From assembly GCF_042186555.1 (NCBI RefSeq), contig NC_133327.1, forward strand, positions 104,424,853 to 104,488,852: a stretch of 64,000 bases of DNA, written 5' to 3'. Both the position numbers and the translations under genes were made by a program. The number at the start of each line of letters is the position of its first letter. Within the stretch, counting starts at the first letter, position 1. Below the pieces are notes generated by a model. The model saw only the letters and a program-made list of their open reading frames with translations. It had not been told where the DNA came from and did no database searches. Origin of the DNA: Aquarana catesbeiana (taxonomy: Eukaryota > Chordata > Amphibia > Anura > Ranidae). Positions 44,086 through 56,700 of the stretch are shown piece after piece.

Positions 44086-45632
44086 CCGCATGCATGAATA
44101 AAATAAATAAAATTATTATGCGCTAGAGTGTGCTAAACGTGCCCCTATCACGGCACAAAGAGATCCAGTACATATACATATAAGTGCAAAGGTATCTAAC
44201 ACACTATGTACTATATCCCATAAAGTAAACGAACATAATGTGCACAAATATACCGTGCAATGAGCATATAGAATGATAATAAAAAAACAAAAAAAATAGC
44301 CCTGGGACTTTAGATGAGGTGAGAGAGGTTTAGCCAATGTCCACAGCGAACACTGAGACAAAATCAATTTATTCATTTCAAAAAGTTATGTAACGGAGCG
44401 GTAACAACAATGATTGTGAGTTACCAGGCATAATAGCCAATGTACACAACACAGATGAACGTAAATATACAAAGATTTATTACAGATGTTATATATCAAT
44501 GAGCAACAATAAAACTTGAAAGTTGCTGGGTCAGTAAATACACATACAAAATAAGATGATAAAATGTACATACATGTGGACAGGGAAGTATGTGAACATA
44601 ATGCAGACATCAATAATACCCAGCATGTACCGGCATAAAACAAGCATCAATAAAGCCCTATGCATTTCGCGAGACCCTGCTCGCTTCTTCAGGGGCGGAT
44701 GCATGAATGTTGTATCTGCAATGTAAGTAATAAGATCAATAAATGTATGTGGTTGGTAAATGGGGGCAGATCAAGGGATGGAGGTGTCAGAGGGGTCACA
44801 CCAGACCTTAATCTTCCTTTTTTATATAGAATGATAATGATAATATTAATAAATAAATTTACTCCAAAATAAATAAGTGCAGAACAGGGGCTAAAAAAGT
44901 GCAATTGACAAATAAAATACTGATAGTAATGATAATAAATACTAAATAATTATTGCTTCAAAAATAATTCATACATGTAAACAAATACTGAAAAGTGACA
45001 TGTGCCAACCAAAAAGTGCAAAGTGTCACGCAATACATATACTTAATAGTCCATCATGAACCAGATATATATTGAACACAAAAGTCCTTCACAAAAGTGA
45101 TGACAAATGATCATCAGTAGTGATGGATTCAAACGTGCTAAAATTCAATGTGCCACAGATCATGCGATGGTGAATCAAAAGGTGACCCCCAAGGTAAAGC
45201 GCTCACCTTAGAGAATGTGACTAAGTCACTAGAGAGAGTCAGGAAACGCTTTTGAGCCACCCAGGGCTCTATGTGGATCACAGGAAAACAGGCTCAAGCA
45301 TAGGCTCAAACTCCTCTGCTGCCACTTCCAGCAACGTCTTCTCTATACAACCGCTGGCCCTGTCCTGTAACAGCGCCCTGATCGTTTGTGACTGTAAAAA
45401 CCACAGTCCAACCCAACTCCCTCAGGGAGCACAACTAATAAAGATTTAGTCAGTGAAATTTAACATCAAGGAACATAAAATGCAATGTAACAAACCACTC
45501 TAAAAAGCAAAAAGGAACCATAGTAACCCTTTATCGTATAAGGGAGGCCTTCTCTGGTCAGCGTGTCAAAACATGCCATCCCACCACTGTTACCCACAGT
45601 GGAGAACCCCCTGCAAAGGGAAGGGTGGAATC
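44086..45632 (-). other. Non-coding block, possibly PLE UTR
   Basis: AT-rich, no protein. It lies inside the L1-A target duplication yet does not resemble L1 coding DNA. The minus strand contains CTGAAGAAGCGAGC..CTCGCGAAATGC at 44664-44692, the same kind of motif as in PLE1, which suggests a nested PLE terminal fragment. No target duplication for such a fragment was found. Confidence 0.35.
44660..44696 (-). other. CTGAAGA-hairpin-GAAA motif, second instance
   Basis: On the minus strand: CTGAAGA, one A, a perfect 5-bp stem GCGAG/CTCGC with loop CAGGGT, then GAAA. ATGCAT lies on both sides and could form an outer helix. Stem sequence and loop differ entirely from the PLE1 instance while the flanking core is the same. 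Confidence 0.35.
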
Positions 45633-45643
45633 TTATACTAAAC

Positions 45644-46360
45644 TTTGACTTAAAAAAGCTTTGCTGTAAAGATAATTGGAACAAAAGAGACATTCTTGCC
45701 CATAGTAACCAATATTTAAATGTAATTTTCCAGGGATTTTTCCCACATGATTTGTAAAAACAGGCAACAGCTTAATTTAATTTACCTTTTTTGTCCTCCA
45801 GTTTTTGTTTTCTTTTTTAGAGAACCAACATTTGAAAGCAAACAATATGGTTCCTGTAGACCAGTTCAATTTTGTTATTACTGAAATAAAAAATCTGTTA
45901 GGAAATCCCTGGGGGGGGGTTTCCGCCTCCAACTCCTACCAATCAGCTGTTTTCAATGAAAAGGTAAATTGTTTTGATAGTTCAAAATCAATATACGCTT
46001 ATTGCGATTTTTTTTATCAAAAATATGTAGAAGAATACGTATCGGCCAAAACTGAGGAAAAAATGTGTTTTTTTTAAAAAAAATTGGGATATTTATTATA
46101 GCAAAAAGTAAAAAATATTGTGTTTTTTTCAAAATTGTCGCTCTTCTTTTGTTTATAGCACAAAAAAAAAAAAACGCAGAGGTGATCAAATATCACCAAA
46201 AAAAAGCTCTATTTGTGGTGAAAAAAGGACGTCAATTTTTTTTGGGTACAACGTCGCACGACCGCGCAATTGACGTTTAAAGTGTGACAGCGCTGAAAAC
46301 TAAAAATTGGCCTGGGAAGGAAGGGGGTGAAATTGCCCTGTATTGAACCGGTTAAAATGG
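45644..46360. repeat. Dispersed frog-type repeat (partial)
   Basis: From about 45985 the sequence resembles a repeat I associate with ranid genomes (AAGCTCTATTTGTGG, GGACGTCAATTTTTTTTGGG, CGTCGCACGACCGCGCAATTG). It ends near CCGGTTAA at 46353. No ends or duplication can be fixed. 45800-45980 shows nothing clear. Confidence 0.4.
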
Positions 46361-47140
46361 TGTCTAGAGTGAGGCTATATAAATTTAAGAATTTGAAATG
46401 AGAACACCATTGACCTAAATGTTACAATATCCTCTATAAAGCACTAATGAATAATTCAGAACTATATAATAGAATAAAATATACAGATTAATAAAATTCT
46501 ATATTCCTGGCCATAGGTTCTTCTATAGGATATGTGCAAAAAAATAATAGCAGTAAAATAGCTGTGACAGTACTACAATATCTCAAATAAAACAGATACT
46601 TGGCTTCTTATTTTTATTTTCTTAAAATCATTGTATCATTAGGGAGTTTCATGGGAGCAAGATGCTGCTGCTTAGTCATGACTGAAATTTGAGACTGGGT
46701 GATGAAATACTGTGTTGTCTTTAATGCATAATGACAGAATACACAGTGCCAGCTCCGTTGAGCAGAAGTTGCTCTAACCAGCAAATGCTTCTCCAATATG
46801 TTAGCAGGGAACATTTCACTCCACGGCGTAATGAACTAGACAGCAACAGCAATTGGCATAAATAACCTATAAAAACAACACCTCAATGCAATTCTATCAT
46901 CACTTCCAAATAAAATGAACATTTTATTTATTACATCAGATTTAAAGGTAAACTCCAGCCAAATAACTTTAAAGGAAATAGAAAGTGAAGCACAGTTATC
47001 AGAATGAATTAAAGTGAACCTTTTACCCCTTTCACTAAGATAAGAATCAGTAACAGAAGTGAGGAAAATGGAGGACCCTACAGCAAGTGTAGTGGATAGA
47101 ACAGGTTCATTCAATCAAATTTGGCAATTATGGGATTATT
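46361..47140. other. Unassigned sequence
   Basis: No coding signature, no bounded repeat. Possible short frames on the minus strand lack family features. Confidence 0.4.
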
Positions 47141-47267
47141 CCCTTTTATGGTATAGATGACTTGAACTCCACCCCTTCTGGTGGTAAGATTCAGCCTTGT
47201 TCATTACTGATCAAATAATTTCTCCCCTACATTCTGGTGTGTTTTCATGACAGAATTCTCTGCATAG

Positions 47268-47787
47268 TTTCAGAAAGTTTATTTTGTGAGGTCAGGCACT
47301 GATATGGATGGGAAGGCCTGGCTCCACTCTAATTTATCACAAAGGTGTTCTATCGGGTTGAGGTTCTATGGAGCCAAGCCCAACCTCTGAAAAACAACCC
47401 CCCCACCATAATCCCAACTTCACCAAATGATTTGGACCAGTGCACAAAGCAAGGTCCATAAAGACATAGATGAGTGAGTGTGGGGTTGAGGAACATGACT
47501 GGTCCTGACCTCAACCCAATAGAACACCTTTGGGATGAATTATAGCAGAGACTGCGAGCCAGGCATTCTCATCCACATCAGTGCCTGACCTCACAAATGC
47601 GCTTCTGGAAGAATGGTCAAACATTCCCATAGACACCCTCCAAAACCTTGCCAGAGGAATTGAAGCTGCTATAGCTGCAAAAGGTGGGCCAACTCAATAC
47701 TGAAACCTATGGACTAAGACTGGGATGCCATTAAAGTTTAGGTGCGTGTAAATGCAGGTGTCCCAATATTTTTGGTAATATAGTGTA
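47268..47787. pseudogene. Fold-back Tc1/mariner transposase remnant
   Basis: The plus-strand half (about 47448-47710) reads the C-terminus of a Tc1 transposase: DLNPIEHLWDEL, then a TAG in place of a coding triplet, RLRAR, and after a one-base loss LTNALLEEW. It continues to the 3' terminal repeat CAGGTGTCCCAATATTTTTGG..TATAGTGTA (47755-47787). The left half (about 47280-47440) is the reverse complement of the same and adjacent transposase sequence (GGTGTTCTATCGGGTTGAGG), so the two halves face each other as a fold-back. The left terminal repeat is not found. Catalytic DDE residues upstream are deleted. It is a decayed palindromic derivative that could not make transposase. Confidence 0.8.
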
Positions 47788-48854
47788 CATGTGGTAAGTG
47801 GACATACAGTATGCATACATCTGAAATTTTTAAGGATTGCTACAACCCTATACAATGTCTTACAGCATTTTTTTATATGATTTGATTACTTTTATACATA
47901 TGTCTTTTTGTATATTTATGATTCAACATTATGGTTGTTTTGTGAAGCTTAATGTGACTTATTCTATTAAAAGAGAAGTGTAGGGAGTCTCCCACTGCCT
48001 CTACACCGAGAAGCGAGCGATCAAAGACCACTGATTGCTCAGTTCTTGGTCTTCTTTGAGCAGAAAACTAGTTACTGCCAGTCACTACTTTCTGCTCTGC
48101 CCCTCCACTGCTCACTGGAATGTCGCGCTCAGGGCCATCTTTAGTGCAGGCAAAAAGAGAGCTTGCGCTGCCTTCAAATATTAAATGGATTTGGCTATCA
48201 CTCAGGAGATGAGGGCAGAATTGAATGTTGGAGGCACTGGTGATTGGTTGAGTGTTATGTATGCAGCCTGTGAGGTGATTGGCCAGCTCAGTAAAGTACA
48301 CCATGTGCAGGGAAAGTGTCTGTCAGTCTGGGGCACAGTCACACTGACCACTCTCTCTCACCATGTCCAACAGGCAGCAGGCCATTGGCCCGCTGAAGAA
48401 GTTTGGCGGGGTGTGCCTGGTGTTTGCCTGACATTCTCTGGGCACTATCAAGGTGAGACCTCCGGGTGGGAAGGGAGGAGGTCTTGTATAATGATGGGGG
48501 TAGTATGGGGGATGGGAGTCCTGTGTAATCATGGAGGTATTATGGGGGAGGGGATCTTGCGTAATGATAGGGGTTTATGGGGTAGGGGTTCTGTGTAATG
48601 ATGGCGGGGGGCAAGAGAATGTTTGCCCAGAGTCCAATCAATATTAAGTGCAGCTGGCTCAGGCTCTTGGAGTCTTGCTAAGAGGCTGAGCCAATTGCTG
48701 GTCCAGGCATCTGGGTGTATTCTGACATTAAATTCCAGCGTGTGATGTCAGCGACAGCGGGCCAAAGGAGCTTTGCCCATATGTCACCTTTAAGGTATAG
48801 AATACACTTGTATTGTGTCTAGTTGATAGCAATCACTTGTTTTGTTTCTGTATT
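47788..48854. other. Unassigned DNA with short G-rich minisatellite
   Basis: 48478-48610 has three to four imperfect units of about 40 bp built on TGTGTAATGATGGGGG and TATGGGGGAGGGG. The rest shows no element. GAAAACCTTATAAAAT just after 48854 is the L1-B target copy. Confidence 0.5.
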
Positions 48855-49497
48855 GAAAACCTTATAAAATGGGGAGATGGGCGGAGTCTAGCGGAGCAGA
48901 CATGCATTGTTAGAGCTCCGCACCGCTGAGGAGAGAAGAGCAGGACAAAGCGGAGCCTGCAGGCTCAAAAGGTATCCATTTGAGCCTATTTGCCCCAGGG
49001 AAAAAACTGTGAAAGTTTGGGCTGGAAATATGGTACTGGGAGGAAGCCGTGGCAGAAATAAAAATCACCTCACAAAGAGCTCACAGGCACTCACTGCAAC
49101 TAAAGCAGCTCCAGTCACCTCAAAATATACAGCATCAGGGCGCTCTCACAGACAGAAAATGTCACAGCAAGACTCTCCATTTGAGTCAGATACAGAACAA
49201 ATCCTCTCACAAACTTCTCCACAAGCCTCCTCAACATCCCCAGTAATATTATTACAATTTGAAAAGATGCTTCATAAGGCTTTAAAACAAACCTCAGACC
49301 AAATAACAAAAAGCCTAACCAAAGAAATAAGAGAGCTGGGAAACCGCACCGCAGCCTTAGAAATAAAAATGGATGAAATTGAAATTACAACCCAAGAAAA
49401 TATAACAGAATTGGAACAATTAAAAGAAGAGAATTTAATACTTCAAACTAAGCTCGAAGATTACGAAAATAGAGCCAGACGTTCAAACTTGCGCATA

Positions 49498-52195
49498 AGG
49501 GGGAGGGGTATGCCTATATATCAAGAATAATGTACAAGTGAATGTGAGAAATGACATCACTGAGGGGGCTAGGGAGGAGGTGGAATCTTTATGGGTAGAG
49601 CTCCAAAGGGATGAAGCTAAGGGGAAAATAATACTGGTATATGCTATAGGCCCCCTAACCTGAGGGAGGAAGTGGAGACGGATCTCCTATCACAAATTGG
49701 ATTAGCAGCAAGGATGGGAAGTGTTATCATAATGGGGGATTTTAATTATCCAGACATAGACTGGGCGGAGGGAACCGTGCATTCATTTAAGGCTCGCCAG
49801 TTCCTTAATGTCTTGCAGGACAATTTTATGGGTCAGATGGTAGACGCACCAACTAGAAATAAAACATTACTAGATCTACTGATTACCAACAATACAGACC
49901 TGATAACAGATGTGGAAATACGGGGCAATTTAGGTAACAGCGATCACAGGTCAATTAGTTTCAGTATAAATCACACAAATAGGAGACATGAAGGGAACAC
50001 AAAGACACTGAATTTCAAAAGAGCCAACTTCCCTAAACTACAAACCTTGCTAAAAGGCATAAATTGGGATAAAATATTAGGAACAAAGAATACGGAGGAG
50101 AGATGGGTTTGCTTTAAGAGCATATTAAATAAGGGCATTAGCCAATGTATCCCATTGGGTAATAAATTTAAAAGAGCGAACAAACATCCTGGATGGCTTA
50201 ACTCCAATGTAAAAATGCATATAAAAGCAAAGGAGAAGGCCTTCAAAAAATACAAGGTTGAGGGATCATCCACAGCATTCAGAATTTATAAAGAATGCAA
50301 TAAGAAATGTAAGGGTGCAATTAGGATGGCTAAGATAGAACATGAAAGACACATAGCGGAGGAGAGCAAAAAAAATCCCAAGAAATTCTTTAAGTATGTA
50401 AACAGTAAAAAAGGGAGGACAGACCATATTGGCCCCATAAAGAATGAGGAAGGACATCTGGTTACAAAGGATGGGGAGATGGCAGAGGTATTGAATTTAT
50501 TCTTCTCCTCAGTCTTCACGAGTGAATCGGGGGGCTTCAGTAACCAAAACTGCAGTGTTTATCCTCATGACACAACACAGGAAGCACCTACATGGTTAAC
50601 AGAGGACGGAATTAAAATTAGACTTGAGAAACTTAACATTAATAAATCACCGGGACCAGATGGCTTGCATCCGAGGGTACTTAGGGAACTCAGTCAGGTG
50701 ATTGCCAGACCGTTGTTCCTACTTTTTACAGACAGTCTATTGACTGGAATGGTACCAGCTGATTGGAGAAAAGCCAATGTAGCACCAATATTTAAAAAGG
50801 GCCCAAAAAACATCCCTGGGAATTACAGACCAGTTAGCCTAACATCAATAGTATGTACACTCTTGGAGGGGATGATAAGGGACTATATACAAGATTTTAG
50901 TAATAAGAATGATATCATTAGCAGTAATCAGCATGGATTCATGAAGAATCGTTCTTGCCAAACCAATCTATTAACCTTCTATGAGGAGGTGAGTTGCCAT
51001 CTAGATAAAGGAAGGCCCGTAGACGTGGTGTATCTGGATTTTGCAAAAGCATTTGACACAGTTCCCCATAAACGTTTACTGTACAAAATAAGGTGCGTTG
51101 GCATGGACCATAGGGTGAGTACATGGATTGAAAACTGGCTACAAGGGCGTGTTCAGAGGGTGGTGATAAATGGGGAGTACTCAGAATGGTCAGGGGTGGG
51201 TAGTGGGGTCCCCCCAGGAGTCTGTGCTGGGACCAATCCTATTTAATTTGTTCATAAACGACCTGGAGGATGGGATAAACAGTTCCATCTCTGTATTTGC
51301 AGACGATACTAAGCTAAGCAGGGCAATAACTTCTCCGCAGGATGTGGAAATCTTGCAAAAAGACCTGAACAAATTAATGGGGTGGGCGACTACATGGCAA
51401 ATGAGGTTCAATGTAGAAAAATGTAAAATAATGCATTTGGGTGGCAAAAATATGAATGCAATCTATACACTGGGGGGAGAACCTCTGGGGGAATCTAGGA
51501 TGGAAAAGGACTTGGGGGTCCTAGTGGATGATAGGCTCAGCAATGGCATGCAATGCCAAGCTGCTGCTAATAAAGCAAACAGAATATTGGCATGCATTAA
51601 AAGGGGGATCAACTGCAGAGATAAAACGATAATTCTCCCGCTCTACAAGACTCTGGTCCGGCCGCACCTGGAGTATGCTGTCCAGTTCTGGGCACCAGTC
51701 CTCAGGAGGGACGTACTGGAAATGGAGCAAGTACAAAGAAGGGCAACAAAGCTAATAAAGGGTCTGGAGGATCTTAGTTATGAGGAAAGGTTGCGAGCAC
51801 TGAACTTATTCTCTCTGGAGAAGAGACGCTTTAGAGGGGATATGATTTCAATTTACAAATACTGTACTGGTGACCCCACAATAGGGATAAAACTTTTTCG
51901 CAGAAGAGAGTTTAATAAGACTCGTGGCCACTCATTACAATTAGAAGAAAAGAGGTTTAACCTTAAACTACGTAGAGGGTTCTTTACTGTAAGAGCGGCA
52001 AGGATGTGGAATTCCCTTCCACAGGCGGTGGTCTCAGCGGGGAGCATTGATAGCTTCAAGAAACTATTAGATAATCACCTGAATGACCGCAATATACAGG
52101 GATATGTAATGTAATACTGACACATAATCATACACATAGGTTGGACTTGATGGACTTGTGTCTTTTTTCAACCTCACCTACTATGTACCTGAAAC
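49498..52195 (+). mobile_element. CR1-clade LINE copy CR1-B, 5' truncated, inside L1-B
   Basis: Begins at GGGAGGGGTATGCC, equivalent to about 15824 in CR1-A, and runs to the CR1 terminal CTACTATGTA. No target duplication is evident, as is usual for CR1. The left junction shares AAGGGGG between L1 and CR1, so microhomology may have joined them. Three quarters of ORF2 and the full 3' end are present, making it the most complete CR1 3' side here. Confidence 0.9.
49515..52114 (+). pseudogene. CR1-B ORF2: partial endonuclease, RT and C-terminus
   Basis: The endonuclease core IIMGDFNYPDIDW, then NSDHRS, is followed by the RT: SPGPDGLHPRVLREL, NYRPVSLTSIV, NQHGFMKNRSCQTN, VYLDFAKAFDTVPH (motif A), LGPILFNLFINDLEDG (motif B tail) and VFADDTKLSRA (motif C). 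The C-terminal tail ends with RRGFFTVRAARMWNSLP. Only two small lesions are found by comparison with CR1-A: two bases missing near 49637, and one extra C in the run at 51210-51215, which splits the RT between GSGVP and the next block. The N-terminus is lost by 5' truncation. Few lesions indicate a recent insertion. Confidence 0.92.
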
Positions 52196-52778
52196 TGTGA
52201 CAGACCTGCAATCTACTATTACTGCTCTATTACAAGAACTAAAGCCAGATATCCCTATTGAACGTTTAGAACTGGACAGAGTACACAGACCCCTTACAGC
52301 CAAAAAGAAAGATGGACCCCCACGTGATATAATCACAAAATTTCATTATTACAGAACGAAAGAACAAATACTAATTGCTGCAAGAGAAAAAAAGGAACTT
52401 AATTTTCAAGGACACAATTATCAAATTTTTGCTGACCTATCCCAACTTACTATTACTAAAAGACGATCCATGAAACCCCAACTAATGGAACTGCAACGCC
52501 ACAACATTATGTATCAATGGGGCTTCCCCTTTTCAGTCAGATTTAAAAACCAAGGTACAATTTACAGAAGCAGATCAGCAGATGAACTACAACAAACCCT
52601 TTTAAAATTAAATCTGACAGAACCCACAAGCAGCAACTCTCCCACACGCAGAAGAATGGCATCATCTTCACCTTCAGGCAGCACCCAGAAAATTTCAGAA
52701 CAAAATGGGAATCATCATTCTCACAAAAGAGGCCGTTATGCCACATCATCCATGGACCAAGAAGATTCCATGGACTGA

Positions 52779-53724
52779 CATCCTAATTCCTGATATCTCT
52801 TCATTTATTATACTAAGAGATGGTTCTCTATAAAAAACCTGTATTTATAACTGAATGTAACTACATTCTGATAGTCACACACTGTGTGGGATCATGTTAC
52901 ATTCCAGTTATATTTCTTATTACTTCTGATTCATATAGCCTTAGAATATATAAGTGAAATAAGGAAATTCTTGTTTAGTTATATATTTTCAGGTAATAAC
53001 AATAGATTTATTACTTTTTAGGACAAATATGTTCAATAATCCAGAAGTAATGGAAGCCTTTTCTTTCTTTTCTTAAAACAAATATATTATTACCTAACTA
53101 GTTCCTAGAACTATGTTTTTGTTTATTCTAATCTGAAGCAATACAACCTCAATTTTATGAGTTAACATATCTAAACAGTTACATATGAACAAAATATGTA
53201 ATTGTTTACTCTAAAAGGGTTAAAATCCCAAAATAATTCAAACTATCTTCATCAATACCAAAGTTATTAACAGTACCTTTCTAACTGAATTATTTAGCCT
53301 AGGGCAAGACTAACCATATACAACCACCCTGGAATAAATAATTTCAACAAAAACCATATTCTGCACTCCAATTAATGAATCATCATTTTGATGTCTTTTG
53401 ACATAGCACTTCTCTCCTGTAAGCGGAAGATCCGTGTACCCCCATTAGCCCTCCTCATTCTCCCAACCATATTATGTGGGAGTGTGACGAAGGCACTTAT
53501 TCCCCTGAGAGAGATATTTATTCTCTTTCACGGGTAAATTGTGATTACTTGCAAAAAATAATTTATACAATGTATCATCTAATCTCATATGTTTTTTGTT
53601 TACTCTTTACTCCAGAATTCACTGGTTTCTTTTCTATCTTTTCATCTCTTCAGTCCACACAGGTTGATCTGCGCAGTCAGCTCTGCATAACAAAAAGTAC
53701 GTCAAAACTAATTGATCTGTTGCC
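52779..53724 (+). other. L1-B inter-ORF spacer
   Basis: About 950 bp, AT-rich, without open frames. The spacer is long for an L1-type element. No internal repeat or inserted element is apparent. Confidence 0.5.
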
Positions 53725-56700
53725 ATGGCACCACTGAATATACTTTACCTGAATGTTCAGGGAATAAATGTCCCTTTAAAAAAGGACCAAAGCCTTCCGT
53801 ACTTTCCATAACAAGAAGGCTCACATAGTATGCCTCCAAGAAACACACTTCACCAAAGATTCTACTCCAAAATATATTTCTCCTTTTTATCAACAAATTT
53901 ACATGGCTTCTGCCTGTACCAAACAAAGGGGAACTCTAATTGCATTTCACCGATCCACACCATTCACCTTATCATCAGAAATTAAAGACCCAGAAGGTAG
54001 ATACCTGATACTCATGGGTTATATAATGGATACAGCAATCACGGTGATTTCCTACTACGCTCCAAACAAACAACCTACACCATTCCTCTCACATATATTA
54101 CAAGTGATTAATACACACAAAATAGGAACAGTGATAATGTGCGGGGATTCGAACCAGGTCCTCCTCCCATTTCTAGATAAATCACCTTTTACACCATCCA
54201 AAATAACCTCTAGATTACCTTTTTCTCAACTTCTTTCCAAATACAATCTGGTAGATTCATGGAGAGAAAGTAACCCAATGAAAAAGAAATTCACTTATTT
54301 CTCGCACCCTCATCAAACCTTCACCAGAATAGATCATGTTTTTCTAACAATAGGAATGATACCAGAAATTATTGCATCAGATATAATTCCGATTCCGTGG
54401 TCTGACCATAATGCAGTATACATGCCTATAGCCTCAGCCATACCAAAAGCGCATGACCCAACGTGGTACTTACCGGACATAATGCTCAAACACCCACTAC
54501 ATCAGATGGCCATTGAACAAGCTTTAAAGGAATACATATCAATTAATAATACAACAGACATTTCCCCAATAACACTGTGGGAAGCTCATAAGCCTGTTTT
54601 GCGTGGTACAATACAAAGACAAATGGCACTATTTAAACGGGAACGCAAAAATCTAGCAAAAAAACTAGAACTCAATTTTAATGCAGCCTACATATCATTC
54701 CAAGATAATCCATCTCAGAGTACAAAATCTCATCTGGAAAAATCTAGATTGGAATACGATCTATTTCTCACTGAGTCAGCTGATAAATCCCTCAAACGCT
54801 CCAAACACAATTTCTACATGAATACAAACAAACCAGGTACATATTTGGCTCGGGCATTAAATTCAACTAACAAATCTTTCAAACCAATACGTTTGAAATT
54901 GTCAAAAAATGTTTATACTTGTAATCCAGTTAAAATAGTCCATAAATTTCACTCACATCTCGCAACTTTATACAAGACAAACAATGAATTTAATCCTACA
55001 GAGGCTGAATCCTTCTTCTCAAAAATAACCTTACCTGAGTTATCTCAGAATCAAAAAAGCAGTTTGGATGAGCCTATAACTATAGATGAAGTTGCTAACG
55101 CCATAAAAGACCTAAAACTTAACAAAAGACCAGGCCCAGACGGCTACTCGGCTTTATACTATAAAACATTCTCAGAAATACTCTCTCCCATTCTCACTGA
55201 AACTTTTAACAAACTTCTAGAAGGACATTCTTTTCGGCAAGAAACACTAATGGCAATTGTTTGTATGATCCCAAAACCCCTTTCTGATGATACTTCCTGT
55301 GTGAATTATCGGCCTATCTCTCTGTTAAACCTTGATATTAAATTATTAGCAAAAATAATAGCAAAACGCCTCAATAGCATTATAGGAAAATTAATACATA
55401 GAGATCAAGTAGGCTTCATGCCAAATAGACAGGCAGGCGATAATATACGCAGGGCAGTGTTATTGGCACATATTGCTAAAAAACAGAAAATCCCTTTATG
55501 TTTTCTATCTCTCGATATTAAGAGGGCATTTGACACAGTATCCTGGCAATATATGCAATATTCATTACAAAAATGGGGTTTTGGACCCCACTTTTTAACA
55601 TGGAACAAAGCATTATATAATAAACCCAAAGCCTATATAAACTATGCTGGATACAAATCTGATGCCTTTAATATCGAAAGAGGTACCCGACAGGGTTGCC
55701 CATTATCTCCCTTATTATTTGCCCTTATACTCGAACCCATGGCCCAATACATCAGAACAAACCAAACTATAACTGGCATTGAAGTAGGAGGTATTACACA
55801 CAAATTATGTATATTTGCAGACGATATATTACTTTTTCTATCATCACCACAGGTCTCTGGTCCTAACCTAATACCAGCTCTTGATGGATTTGCAGCCCTA
55901 TCCAGCCTTATGATTAATCCTAAGAAATGCCTAGTGCTTAATATTTCGCTCACAAACATGGAATTGATCCCGGCTAGGGCTGCACTCCCATTCATATGGG
56001 CAGAAAAATCAATCCCATATCTTGGAATTCATTTAACAGCATCTCATTCTGACTTATTCTCAACCAATTATCCTCCTGTATTAAGACAGATCACAAATCT
56101 AATAAAAAAATGGTCGCAACTTCCTTTATCCTGGATAGGGAAGATTAATGCAATCAAAATGACTATTCTACCCAAATTGCTTTATCTATTCAGAGTCCTC
56201 CCTATTCCAATTCCTTCCTATTCTTTGAGAATAGTACAAAAAAGAGCAACTTTGTTTATATGGGGCTCTTCTAAACCACGTATACCTATACACACACTAC
56301 ATCTTCCCAAAAATAAAGGAGGCCTGGGATACCCTAATTTTACTAATTACTACAGAGCAGCACATTTGGCCAGTCTGTCCAAATACCATGCAAAACAGGA
56401 AATCCCATTATGGGTATTTATAGAGGCTTCAGAAATTGACCCTCTATTAATATCAAACTTGTTATGGCTTGATCCTAAAGACCGCTTTAAAATTCATAAT
56501 CCCATAGCTAAACACTTCTTATCTCTCTGGGATAAACTAAAAACCAAATATCAGTTACAATCTCCACACAATCCTCTCCTTTCTTTTATCAGAAATCCAG
56601 CCTTTTATCCGGCATGGATCTACCCAAATTCTTTTAAAGCCAACAACATCAGGCATTCAGACACTAAATGACTTCATAGCATCTAAATCATTCCTTTCAT

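Larger units (their letters stand above)
31696..45632 (-). mobile_element. Tx1/L1-like LINE L1-A, T36 tail, 11-bp target duplication
   Basis: TTATACTAAAC occurs at 31685-31695 and 45633-45643. The minus-strand element ends in a run of 36 T (31696-31731 as read on plus), its poly(A) tail. Coding runs from endonuclease (about 43590) through RT to the C-terminal domain near 32300, interrupted by PLE2 at 34384-41974. Without PLE2 the element is about 6.3 kb. ORF1 is not recognisable. 43840-45632 lies inside the duplication but does not read as L1 protein. Confidence 0.8.
49030..52778 (+). pseudogene. L1-B ORF1, split by CR1-B
   Basis: ORF1 proteins of L1-type elements are RNA-binding trimers. 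The first part (49030-49497; ATG chosen because the basic N-terminus starts here, upstream codons being low-quality) contains a Ser/Thr/Gln-rich leader and then a coiled coil (EIRELGNRTAALEIKMDEI, ELEQLKEENLILQTKLEDYE), followed by ENRARRSNLRIRG, the start of the RRM. CR1-B interrupts it there. The second part resumes near 52196 with PETVTDLQ, VHRPLTAKKKDGPPRDIITKFHYY (RRM/CTD signature) and KRRSMKPQLMELQ. It ends at TGA 52776-52778. No lesion other than the insertion is evident in either half, so ORF1 was probably intact when CR1-B arrived. Confidence 0.9.
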
